From Burkholderia sp. (GTDB lineage: Bacteria; Pseudomonadota; Gammaproteobacteria; Burkholderiales; Burkholderiaceae): a stretch of DNA of 11,696 nucleotides. Numbering within the stretch: the stretch's first letter is position 1; each line of letters opens with the position of its first letter. The stretch is taken from assembly GCA_028292565.1 (NCBI GenBank), contig JAQGMD010000369.1, forward strand, positions 1 through 11,696. The letters are read 5' to 3'. Shown one piece after another: positions 1 to 5,739 of this stretch. The notes under the pieces are model-generated. The model searched no databases, was not told the DNA's origin, and saw only the letters and a list, made by a program, of their open reading frames with translations. Made by a program: the position numbers and the translations under genes.

Positions 1-14
1 GCGGCTGTTGCCAT
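1..14 (-). CDS. Start of a truncated gene, possibly histone H1-like protein
   Basis: Only the first four codons and part of the fifth are inside the window: ATG GCA ACA GCC GC, read as M-A-T-A-A. The start is supported by a consensus Shine-Dalgarno AAGGAG (plus-strand 21-26) placed 6 nt upstream. In Burkholderiales the gene next to nrdB is often a lysine/alanine-rich histone H1-like DNA-binding protein beginning MATA(K), so that is the best guess; this is inference from gene order and five residues. The gene is preceded by a long non-coding stretch rich in inverted repeats and by the terminators of nrdB, so it is probably transcribed from its own promoter. Identity is uncertain; the existence of a start here is fairly sure. 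Confidence 0.5.
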
Positions 15-20
15 TTGTTT

Positions 21-26
21 CTCCTT
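21..26 (-). promoter_or_regulatory. Ribosome binding site of the truncated gene
   Basis: On the minus strand this reads AAGGAG, with a 6-nt spacer to the ATG at 14-12. It is the main reason to accept a coding start at the window edge. Confidence 0.7.
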
Positions 27-72
27 CACGTGATGGAAAAAATCAAACTACGAGGTTGGAAACCCTCCCGGC

Positions 73-84
73 CCATCGCGATGG
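73..84. repeat. Perfect 12-bp palindrome, possible operator
   Basis: CCATCGCGATGG is a perfect palindrome. Allowing one mismatched pair it extends to 18 bp (70-87, GG...CC ends). It lies 59 nt upstream of the start codon of the truncated gene, a plausible place for a dimeric regulator to bind, but no known binding motif is recognised. Confidence 0.35.
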
Positions 85-145
85 TCCAGGCGGATTATTC
101 ATCGGCACAAGCAAGCTACTGTTTGCGCTAATGAATTTGGCACCA

Positions 146-185
146 GCTGAACTGCTGCATCCCCTCATTGATGCAGCACTTCAGC
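146..185. repeat. Long inverted repeat, 15-nt arms
   Basis: GCTGAACTGCTGCAT (146-160) and ATGCAGCACTTCAGC (171-185) pair at 14 of 15 positions around a 10-nt loop. On the minus strand, toward the truncated gene, the loop reads CAATGAGGGG and no U-tract follows, so it does not look like a minus-strand terminator. On the plus strand a weak pyrimidine/T stretch follows. It may be a leader structure, part of a small RNA, or a cruciform-type protein site. Confidence 0.6.
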
Positions 186-282
186 CTCTTTTGGCTACGC
201 CTCTCTTTTCGCAAACACTGTCACACGACAGTAGCGGAGGTCCTTGCAGCGTCGCTTAATGAGCGCGGCTGCAGCCGTAGCC

Positions 283-311
283 AAAAAAAACGCCGACAAC
301 AATGCCGGCGT
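283..311 (-). terminator. Intrinsic terminator, second after nrdB
   Basis: Read on the minus strand: ACGCCGGC, loop ATTGTT, GTCGGCGT, then an unbroken run of T (plus-strand A-tract 283-290). The stem is 8 bp with one G-U pair. This is a textbook Rho-independent terminator, about 250 nt past the nrdB stop. It would back up the terminator at 351-388 or end a separate short transcript. Confidence 0.8.
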
Positions 312-326
312 GGGAATACTCTTTCG

Positions 327-346
327 GAAAAACCAACAGGTTTTTC
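327..346. repeat. Perfect 8-bp stem hairpin with tetraloop
   Basis: GAAAAACC (327-334) and GGTTTTTC (339-346) are exact complements around AACA (TGTT on the minus strand). The A/T-rich stem lies between the two nrdB terminators. It may be part of a compound termination region; no poly-U follows it. Confidence 0.5.
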
Positions 347-350
347 AGGG

Positions 351-388
351 AAAAAGCCGCCTCGCCCGACACAGTCAGGTTCAGCGGC
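351..388 (-). terminator. Intrinsic terminator, likely the main one of nrdAB
   Basis: On the minus strand: GCCGC, a 4-nt bulge side, CCTGAC, loop TGT, GTCGGG, a 4-nt bulge side, GCGGC, then TTTTT. The outer stem has 5 bp and the inner stem 6 bp with one G-U, separated by a symmetric 4x4 internal loop. It lies about 170 nt after the nrdB stop with no gene between. Confidence 0.65.
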
Positions 389-519
389 AGAATCACAGAA
401 GATCGATTCTTTCGTCTACTGTCCATCAAATTTGGTTAGAGCCTTTCAATTTTGCAGTCTTCCGTCATTCCGTCTTATCGTTTTCGATCTGGCGACTGCA
501 ATCTGTCTCACCACCGGAT

Positions 520-546
520 GGACCTCGCATTCTCGATACGAGGTCC
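520..546 (-). repeat. Hairpin 12 nt after the nrdB stop
   Basis: GGACCTCG (520-527) and CGAGGTCC (539-546) are perfect 8-bp arms around an 11-nt loop. No U-run follows on the minus strand, so it is more likely a 3'-end stabilising or processing structure than a terminator. Confidence 0.5.
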
Positions 547-558
547 CTACATCTTGTT

Positions 559-1749
559 TTATTCCCAGTTCAGCGCGCCACCGGTCTGATATTCGATCAC
601 ACGCGTCTCGAAGAAGTTACGTTCCTTCTTCAGATCGATCATCTCGCTCATCCACGGGAAAGGATTTTCTTCCTGCGGGAACATCGGATCGAGACCGATC
701 TGTTGTGCTCGACGATTTGCGATGAAGCGAAGGTACCCTTTAAACATCGTCGCATTCAAACCAAGCACTCCACGCGGCATTGTATCCTCAGCGTAGCGAT
801 ATTCCAACTCTACTGCTCGTAAAAACAACGCTTTGATCTCTTCGCGGAACTCTGGAGTCCAAAGATGCGGGTTCTCCATCTTGATCGTGTTGATCAGATC
901 GATCCCGAAATTGCAGTGCATCGACTCGTCGCGCAGGATGTATTGATACTGTTCCGCCGCACCCATCATTTTGTTCTGACGGCCGAGTGCGAGGATCTGC
1001 GTGAAGCCGACATAGAAGAACAGGCCTTCCATCAGGCATGCGAACACGATCAGCGAGCGCAGCAATGTCTGGTCAGCTTCGACAGTGCCGGTCTTGAAGT
1101 TCGGGTTGGTCAGCACGTCGATGAACGGGATCAGGAACTGATCCTTGTCGCGGATAGAGTCAATTTCGTTATACGCGTTGAAGATCTCGCTCTCATCGAG
1201 GCCGAGCGATTCGACGATGTACTGATAGGCATGAGTATGGATCGCCTCTTCAAACGCCTGGCGCAACAGGTACTGGCGGCATTCCGGCGCCGTGATATGG
1301 CGGTAGGTGCCGAGCACGATATTGTTGGCCGCCAACGAATCGGCGGTCACGAAGAATCCCAGGTTACGCTTGACCAGGCGGCGCTCGTCTTCAGTCAGGC
1401 CGTTCGGGTTCTTCCACAGCTCGATGTCGCGCTGCATGTTGATCTCTTGCGGCATCCAGTGATTGGCGCAGCCGGCCAGGTATTTATCCCAGGCCCATTT
1501 GTATTTGAACGGGACCAGCTGGTTCACGTCGGTCTGGCCGTTGATGATGCGCTTGTCGGCGGCATTCACCCGGCGTTCAGTGACTTCGCCTGCAGCAGCC
1601 GGCTTGGTGACCAGGGCCGGATGTAATGCCACATCGCTGAAGCCTGTGTTCATCGGTCGCGCTGATGATGGCGTTACCGATGCCAGCCCCGGAGGTGAAA
1701 CCGGAGCGGGTTTTACGGCAGGTTTTTGTTCGTCGTCCCAACTTAACAT
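559..1749 (-). CDS. nrdB: Class Ia ribonucleotide reductase beta subunit NrdB
   Basis: Cytoplasmic radical-generating subunit of ribonucleoside-diphosphate reductase; its diiron-tyrosyl cofactor starts the radical chain passed to NrdA. It has 396 residues, slightly longer than E. coli NrdB (376) because of a Pro/Ala-rich N-terminal stretch (about residues 8-60). By alignment of motifs with E. coli, the diiron ligands are D137, E168, H171, E241, E275 and H278. The radical tyrosine is Y175 (motif [10 protein letters not shown]), so this is the tyrosyl-radical type and not the Phe-containing class Ic. Y387 near the C-terminus ([13 protein letters not shown]) fits the radical-transfer tyrosine and NrdA-docking tail. 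The start MLSWDDE is chosen as family-typical and has AAGGA 10 nt upstream. It lies 94 nt after nrdA with no recognised promoter between, so it is cotranscribed with nrdA and shares NrdR control. Very sure. Confidence 0.98.
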   Translation of the reverse strand: MLSWDDEQKPAVKPAPVSPPGLASVTPSSARPMNTGFSDVALHPALVTKPAAAGEVTERRVNAADKRIINGQTDVNQLVPFKYKWAWDKYLAGCANHWMPQEINMQRDIELWKNPNGLTEDERRLVKRNLGFFVTADSLAANNIVLGTYRHITAPECRQYLLRQAFEEAIHTHAYQYIVESLGLDESEIFNAYNEIDSIRDKDQFLIPFIDVLTNPNFKTGTVEADQTLLRSLIVFACLMEGLFFYVGFTQILALGRQNKMMGAAEQYQYILRDESMHCNFGIDLINTIKMENPHLWTPEFREEIKALFLRAVELEYRYAEDTMPRGVLGLNATMFKGYLRFIANRRAQQIGLDPMFPQEENPFPWMSEMIDLKKERNFFETRVIEYQTGGALNWE

Positions 1750-1785
1750 ATCTTGATCGTCCTTACGGGTATTGTAGTAGCACTT

Positions 1786-1843
1786 ACGTTATCTGCAAGT
1801 AAGCGCAGTAATGTTTACTGCGCTATGTCACACGCGATAACGT
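1786..1843 (-). repeat. Two-tier hairpin between nrdA and nrdB
   Basis: The inner stem is perfect over 10 bp, AGCGCAGTAA (1802-1811) with TTACTGCGCT (1815-1824) and a 3-nt loop. The outer arms ACGTTATC (1786-1793) and GATAACGT (1836-1843) are also exact complements. Together they fill most of the 94-nt spacer and begin directly after the nrdA stop codon. No U-tract follows, so a terminator is unlikely. A role in mRNA processing, stability, or setting the NrdA:NrdB ratio is inference. Confidence 0.65.
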
Positions 1844-4762
1844 TCACTGGCAAGCTTCGCACTCTTCAAAGCCGGGATCACCCGGGCGCATCATGCATGC
1901 AGGTCCTGCCAAATCATCGGTTGCGGCCGCTACCGGTGCTGCGGGCGCAGCGTGGCCGACGTTGCCCTGACTTCCGTCCGCGGATACTGCGTTGAGAGCG
2001 CCGGCCTTGGTGGTCGATTTCTCCGCATGGGTGGCGCCGATCGTGCGCAGGTAATACGTGGTCTTCAAACCACGCAGCCAGGCCAGCTTGTAGGTTTCGT
2101 CGAGCTTCTTGCCGGAAGCGCCGGACATGTAAATGTTCAGCGACTGCGCCTGGTCGATCCATTTCTGACGACGTGATGCGGCTTCCACCAGCCATTTCGG
2201 CTCGACTTCGAACGCGGTTGCGTAGATGTCACGCAGGTCTTGCGGAATGCGGTCGATCTTGGCCAGGCTGCCGTCAAAGTACTTCAGGTCGGCGATCATC
2301 ACTTCATCCCACATGCCGCGCGCCTTCAGGTCGCGCACCAGGTGTGCGTTGATCTCCGTAAATTCTCCGGACAGGTTCGACTTCACATACAGGTTCTGGT
2401 AAGTCGGCTCGATACATGCCGAGACGTCGATGATGTTGGAAATCGTCGCGGTCGGCGCGATTGCCACACAGTTCGAGTTCCGCATGCCGTGTTCCTTGAT
2501 GCGGGCACGCAGCGCGGTCCAGTCCATCGACTCGGAAGTATCCACTTCCAGATAGCCGCCACGCTCTTCCGCCAGCAGCTTCAGCGAGTCCTGCGGCAGG
2601 ATGCCACGATCCCATAGCGAACCGCGGTAGGAGCTGTAACGGCCGCGCTCTTCCGCCAGTTCGGACGACGCCCAGTAGGCGTAATAGCAGACGGCTTCCA
2701 TCGAACGGTCGGCGAATTCCACCGCATCCATCGACGCATACGGTACGCGCATCATGTGCAGGCAGTCCTGGAATCCCATGATGCCCATGCCGACCGGACG
2801 GTGGCGCAGGTTGGAATCGCGTGCTTTCTTGACCGCGTAGTAATTGATGTCGATAACGTTATCGAGCATGCGCATTGCCGTACGGATTGTCTTTTGCAGC
2901 TTGACGTGGTCCAGCTTGCCGTCTTTCATATGGGCCGGCATGTTGACCGATCCGAGGTTGCAGACCGCGATTTCGGATTCGTTGGTGTTCAGCGTGATCT
3001 CGGTGCACAGGTTGGAGCTGTGGACGACGCCGACGTGCTGTTGCGGCGAACGGATGTTGCACGGATCCTTGAATGTGATCCATGGGTGGCCGGTTTCGAA
3101 CAGCATCGACAGCATCTTGCGCCACAGGTCGAGGGCCTGCACCTTTTTGAACAGCTTCAGTTCGCCGCGGGCGGCCTTGGCTTCATAGCCGAGGTACGCT
3201 TCTTCAAACGCGCGGCCGTACTTGTCATGCAGGTCCGGAGCATCGGACGGCGAGAACAGGGTCCACTCGCCTTTTTCCATTACGCGCTTCATGAACATGT
3301 CCGGAATCCAGTTCGCGGTGTTCATGTCATGCGTGCGGCGGCGGTCGTCGCCGGTATTCTTGCGCAGGTCGAGGAATTCCTCGATATCCATGTGCCAGGT
3401 TTCCAGGTAGGCACAGACTGCGCCCTTGCGTTTGCCGCCCTGGTTAACAGCGACGGCAGTGTCATTCACCACTTTCAGGAACGGAACCACGCCCTGCGAT
3501 TTGCCGTTGGTGCCTTTGATATGCGCGCCGAGCGAGCGGACCGGGGTCCAGTCGTTGCCCAGGCCGCCGGCGTATTTGGCCAACAGCGCGTTTTCCTTGA
3601 TCGCTTCGTAAATGCCGTCCAGATCGTCGGCCACGGTCGTCAGGTAGCAGGACGACAGTTGGGAACGCAGGGTGCCGGAGTTGAACAGGGTCGGCGTCGA
3701 GCTCATGAAATCGAAGGACGACAACAGGTTGTAGAACTCGATTGCGCGCTCTTCGCGGTTGATTTCATTCAGGGCCAGGCCCATCGCCACGCGCATATAG
3801 AATGCCTGCGGCATTTCAATGCGGGTACCCTCAATGTGCAGGAAGTAGCGGTCATACAGCGTCTGCAGGCCGAGGTAGCCGAATTGCAGGTCGCGATCCG
3901 CCGTCAGCGCTTCAGCCAGTTTTTTAAGGTCGAATTGCGCGAGCTTGGAATCGAGCAGTTCAGCCTCGATGCCCTTCTTGATAAATTTCGGGAAGTAGTC
4001 AATATAGTGGGCCTGCGCGTCGGCTTGCAAAACTTCCTCGCCGAACACTTCCTTGCGGATCGTGTGCATCAACAGGCGCGCGGTCACTCTGCCGTACGCC
4101 GGGTCTTTCTCCATCAGCGCGCGGGCAGCCAGGATTTCGGACTTGTGCAGTTCCTCGACCGGCACACCGTCGTACAGATTCTTTACGGTTTCAGCCAGGA
4201 TGGCGTCGGCATCCACATGCTTTTCCAGCCCGATACAGGCGGAAGCGATCAGATTGCGCACCTGGTTCAGGTCGAGCAGCCGGCGCTGGCCGTTTTCGGT
4301 GACATGCAATTGCGGCGCATCGGGAGCGGTCTTCGATTGCTGTTGCGCACGCTCTTCCATGCGCTTGGCGCGATACAGCACATAGGCGCGCGCGACATCG
4401 TGCTCGCCCGAGCGCATCAATGCCAGTTCAACCTGGTCCTGGATATCTTCGATATGGAACGTGCCGCCGCCCGGTTGACGACGCACCAATGCCGACACGA
4501 CGCTGGAGGTCAACTGTTCAACCAGTTCGCGTACGCGGGCGGACGCTGCGCCCTGTCCGCCGTTCACTGCGAGGAAGGCTTTGGTGACCGCGATCGAAAT
4601 CTTGGATGGCTCGAATCCGACTACCCCGCCGTTGCGGCGGATGATCTTGTAGTCGCCGAGACCGGCCGATAAAGTTGCTGCGGTTGAGGAGGCGCCATTC
4701 GACGCAGGGACCAGACCGAATTCGTTGGTGGATTTGACAGAAATTTCTTGAGTAGAGTGCAT
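1844..4762 (-). CDS. nrdA: Class Ia ribonucleotide reductase alpha subunit NrdA
   Basis: Catalytic and allosteric subunit; reduces ribonucleoside diphosphates to deoxy forms with NrdB. At 972 residues it exceeds E. coli NrdA (761), in line with the two-ATP-cone form described in Pseudomonas aeruginosa. A clear ATP-cone spans about residues 37-140 (KIIRRNGGVVGFEPSKI); a degenerate second cone-like region follows at about 152-240. Catalytic motifs are all present. C372 (QLSSCYL) and C601 (AVCNLGSVN) are the redox pair. N584, C586 and E588 (NLCTE) form the active site, with C586 the thiyl radical. Y903-Y904 (TTYYLRT) carry the radical. C968/C971 at the tail (FEECEACQ) shuttle electrons from thioredoxin or glutaredoxin. 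The start has AGGAGG 4 nt upstream. It is first gene of nrdAB, behind a NrdR-controlled promoter and a structured leader. Very sure. Confidence 0.98.
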   Translation of the reverse strand: MHSTQEISVKSTNEFGLVPASNGASSTAATLSAGLGDYKIIRRNGGVVGFEPSKISIAVTKAFLAVNGGQGAASARVRELVEQLTSSVVSALVRRQPGGGTFHIEDIQDQVELALMRSGEHDVARAYVLYRAKRMEERAQQQSKTAPDAPQLHVTENGQRRLLDLNQVRNLIASACIGLEKHVDADAILAETVKNLYDGVPVEELHKSEILAARALMEKDPAYGRVTARLLMHTIRKEVFGEEVLQADAQAHYIDYFPKFIKKGIEAELLDSKLAQFDLKKLAEALTADRDLQFGYLGLQTLYDRYFLHIEGTRIEMPQAFYMRVAMGLALNEINREERAIEFYNLLSSFDFMSSTPTLFNSGTLRSQLSSCYLTTVADDLDGIYEAIKENALLAKYAGGLGNDWTPVRSLGAHIKGTNGKSQGVVPFLKVVNDTAVAVNQGGKRKGAVCAYLETWHMDIEEFLDLRKNTGDDRRRTHDMNTANWIPDMFMKRVMEKGEWTLFSPSDAPDLHDKYGRAFEEAYLGYEAKAARGELKLFKKVQALDLWRKMLSMLFETGHPWITFKDPCNIRSPQQHVGVVHSSNLCTEITLNTNESEIAVCNLGSVNMPAHMKDGKLDHVKLQKTIRTAMRMLDNVIDINYYAVKKARDSNLRHRPVGMGIMGFQDCLHMMRVPYASMDAVEFADRSMEAVCYYAYWASSELAEERGRYSSYRGSLWDRGILPQDSLKLLAEERGGYLEVDTSESMDWTALRARIKEHGMRNSNCVAIAPTATISNIIDVSACIEPTYQNLYVKSNLSGEFTEINAHLVRDLKARGMWDEVMIADLKYFDGSLAKIDRIPQDLRDIYATAFEVEPKWLVEAASRRQKWIDQAQSLNIYMSGASGKKLDETYKLAWLRGLKTTYYLRTIGATHAEKSTTKAGALNAVSADGSQGNVGHAAPAAPVAAATDDLAGPACMMRPGDPGFEECEACQ

Positions 4763-4823
4763 CTAGCCTCCTGGGACCGTGTTGTTGACAGCATTGCAGC
4801 TGTTTTAATCTGGTTGTTGATCA

Positions 4824-4847
4824 GAACCCCGGATTTCACCGGAGTTC
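4824..4847 (-). repeat. 9-bp hairpin in the nrdA leader
   Basis: On the minus strand GAACTCCGG, loop TGAAAT, CCGGGGTTC: nine pairs with one G-U. It lies 61 nt upstream of the nrdA start codon. No U-tract follows. The string CCGGTGAAATCCGG recalls part of the cobalamin riboswitch core, but the rest of that element is missing. Confidence 0.5.
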
Positions 4848-4933
4848 ACGCAGACATCCACATTGTGCTTGCGCTTACGTGATCGTCGCTGCCCGCCCTG
4901 AGCAATACGCCGCACTGTTCATTTCAAAAGGAC

Positions 4934-5000
4934 GAGCTGTTCGCAATATCAGCCGACACGCGGCAGATTTGCCGCAATGTGGTTACTTCCCGAACAGCTC
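4934..5000 (-). repeat. Branched stem in the nrdA leader
   Basis: Perfect 9-nt complementary arms GAGCTGTTC (4934-4942) and GAACAGCTC (4992-5000) enclose a 49-nt loop that itself contains a perfect 6-bp hairpin with a tetraloop (GCGGCA, GATT, TGCCGC at 4960-4975). A second GAACAG copy at 4915-4920 on the minus strand could compete for part of the same arm. One arm coincides with codons 2-4 of the short upstream ORF. Confidence 0.55.
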
Positions 5001-5003
5001 CAT
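4983..5003 (-). CDS. Possible six-codon upstream ORF in the nrdA leader
   Basis: ATG GAG CTG TTC GGG AAG TAA would encode MELFGK, beginning about 43 nt after the predicted transcription start. Codons 2-4 are exactly the arm GAGCTGTTC of the branched stem, so ribosomes on this ORF would open that stem. Against it: no Shine-Dalgarno sequence is visible upstream, and so short an ORF can occur by chance. Proposed only as a candidate leader peptide. Confidence 0.2.
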   Translation of the reverse strand: MELFGK

Positions 5004-5015
5004 CTGATGAACCGC

Positions 5016-5031
5016 ACACTAGATATAGTGG
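5016..5031. promoter_or_regulatory. NrdR box, promoter-distal (downstream) copy
   Basis: ACACTAGATATAGTGG matches the NrdR consensus acaCwAtATaTwGtgt at 14 of 16 positions. It lies just downstream of the predicted transcription start of nrdA. NrdR is the ATP/dATP-sensing repressor of bacterial RNR genes and binds pairs of such boxes. Confidence 0.88.
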
Positions 5032-5046
5032 TTAGTGGCGCGATTT

Positions 5047-5062
5047 GCACTAATTCTAGTAC
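5047..5062. promoter_or_regulatory. NrdR box, copy covering the nrdA -10 element
   Basis: GCACTAATTCTAGTAC keeps the CACTA-N4-TAGT core of the other box but is weaker overall (10 of 16 consensus positions). Its centre is 31 bp from that of the other box, about three helical turns, the usual NrdR spacing. It contains the -10 hexamer, so binding should block RNA polymerase. Confidence 0.8.
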
Positions 5063-5081
5063 CGCGCTGACGAGTACGCAA
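5053..5081 (-). promoter_or_regulatory. Sigma-70 promoter of nrdAB
   Basis: On the minus strand: -35 TTGCGT (5081-5076), a 17-bp spacer, -10 TAGAAT (5058-5053), giving a start near 5046. An A-tract directly upstream of the -35 (plus-strand T-run at about 5084-5092) could serve as an UP element. The overlap of the -10 with a NrdR box supports the assignment. Confidence 0.7.
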
Positions 5082-5124
5082 TATTTTTTTTTGAACAAAA
5101 GTGATGCCTGAGTGATTGACTTTT

Positions 5125-5739
5125 TCAAGCGATGAAGGGAAAGCGCAGTGCGCGTGAGGGCTGGGCAGCGGTCTGCGGATGCTGCAACGACTTCTGGTAA
5201 CGTGCCCAGTCGAAGTGTGGACCAGGGTCGGTTTTGCGTCCGGGCGCAATGTGCTCATGTCCGGCCACATCGGTGAGTGGATAGCGCGCTTGCAGCGCAT
5301 GGGTGAGCTCGACCAACCTGTCATATTGAATCGCTTCGAAGGCTGCGAAGTCGGTGCCTTCAAGCTCGATGCCGATTGAAAAATCATTGCATCGTTCGCG
5401 ACCGCAAAACGTGGAGAGGCCGGCATGCCATGCGCGGTCATTGGCCGATACGAACTGCATCACGACGCCGTCGCGCCGGATCAGGAAATGGGCGGAGACG
5501 CGCAAATTGCGCAACTGGTCGAAATAGGGGTGGGCCTCGCAATCGAGCCGGTTGCCAAACAGATCGGCAATATACGAACCGCCAAACCGCCCGGGAGGCA
5601 AGCTGATGTTGTGGATGACGAGCAGGTCGATGTTCGTGCCCGCGGCGCGCACATCGGAGTTTGGCGACGCCTCACGCAGCACATTGCCGCACCACCCATC
5701 ATCGCCTACAGGGAATCGACTCACTCGCCCCCCAATCAT
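5125..5739 (-). CDS. ampD: 1,6-anhydro-N-acetylmuramyl-L-alanine amidase AmpD
   Basis: Cytoplasmic zinc amidase of peptidoglycan recycling; it cleaves the stem peptide from 1,6-anhydro-MurNAc muropeptides. In many species its loss raises AmpC beta-lactamase through AmpR. The protein has 204 residues (E. coli AmpD 183). Amidase_2 fold motifs are clear. H43 (VIHNIS), H161 and D171 (GHEHIAPGRKTDPGPHFDW) match the zinc ligands H34, H154 and D164 of the enterobacterial enzyme. K169 matches the conserved lysine, and E125 (SIGIELEGTD) is the likely catalytic glutamate. No signal peptide is seen, as expected for AmpD rather than AmiD. The start ATG overlaps the pilR stop as ATGA, implying translational coupling; this also fixes a start about nine residues longer at the N-terminus than E. 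coli. No ampC or ampR is in the window. Confidence 0.95.
   Translation of the reverse strand: MIGGRVSRFPVGDDGWCGNVLREASPNSDVRAAGTNIDLLVIHNISLPPGRFGGSYIADLFGNRLDCEAHPYFDQLRNLRVSAHFLIRRDGVVMQFVSANDRAWHAGLSTFCGRERCNDFSIGIELEGTDFAAFEAIQYDRLVELTHALQARYPLTDVAGHEHIAPGRKTDPGPHFDWARYQKSLQHPQTAAQPSRALRFPFIA

Larger units (their letters stand above)
15..558. other. Intergenic region of 544 nt, rich in inverted repeats
   Basis: No convincing gene is seen on either strand; plus-strand open frames here run on antisense into nrdB and have no family resemblance. From nrdB outward (minus strand) it holds a hairpin just after the stop codon (520-546), a tandem TTCCGTC repeat (460-474), an intrinsic terminator (351-388), an A/T-stem hairpin (327-346) and a second terminator (283-311). 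Beyond these lie a perfect 12-bp palindrome CGGCTGCAGCCG (266-277), a small hairpin ACTGTC/GACAGT (217-232) and a long inverted repeat (146-185). Last is a perfect 12-bp palindrome CCATCGCGATGG (73-84), which extends to 18 bp with one mismatched pair (70-87). The stretch 15-282 is presumably the promoter and leader of the truncated gene, but I could not identify a clear -35/-10 pair. Confidence 0.6.
4763..5124 (-). other. nrdA control region and structured leader (362 nt)
   Basis: Between the ampD stop and the nrdA start there is no full gene. From upstream (minus strand) it holds an A-tract, a sigma-70 promoter, two NrdR boxes and then a predicted leader of about 283 nt. The leader carries a six-codon ORF (5003-4983), an outer 9-bp stem (4934-4942 with 4992-5000) enclosing a perfect 6-bp stem (4960-4975), a 9-bp hairpin (4824-4847), and a Shine-Dalgarno AGGAGG right before the start. 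I see no GC-rich terminator for ampD in the 44 nt before the promoter. Confidence 0.7.

Noticed and set aside
168..822. Overlapping plus-strand frames over the 15-558 intergenic region
   Set aside because: They cross terminators and hairpins and run into nrdB antisense; no ribosome binding site and no family match.
865..1626. 253-codon plus-strand open frame opposite nrdB
   Set aside because: Antisense shadow of nrdB; composition reflects the complementary codons and shows no domain.
2756..4672. 638-codon open frame on the plus strand opposite nrdA
   Set aside because: It is fully antisense to nrdA, has no family resemblance or ribosome binding site, and is explained by GC-biased codon use of the real gene.
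4854..4862. DnaA box (ACATCCACA) in the nrdA leader
   Set aside because: Only 7 of 9 consensus positions, a single copy, about 190 nt downstream of the predicted start; easily due to chance.
4763..5046. Cobalamin riboswitch in front of nrdA
   Set aside because: Fragments such as CCGGTGAAATCCGG, GCCACT and GGGAAG occur, but in the wrong order, and the CCCCGCNACTGT segment and the 3' B12 box are missing.
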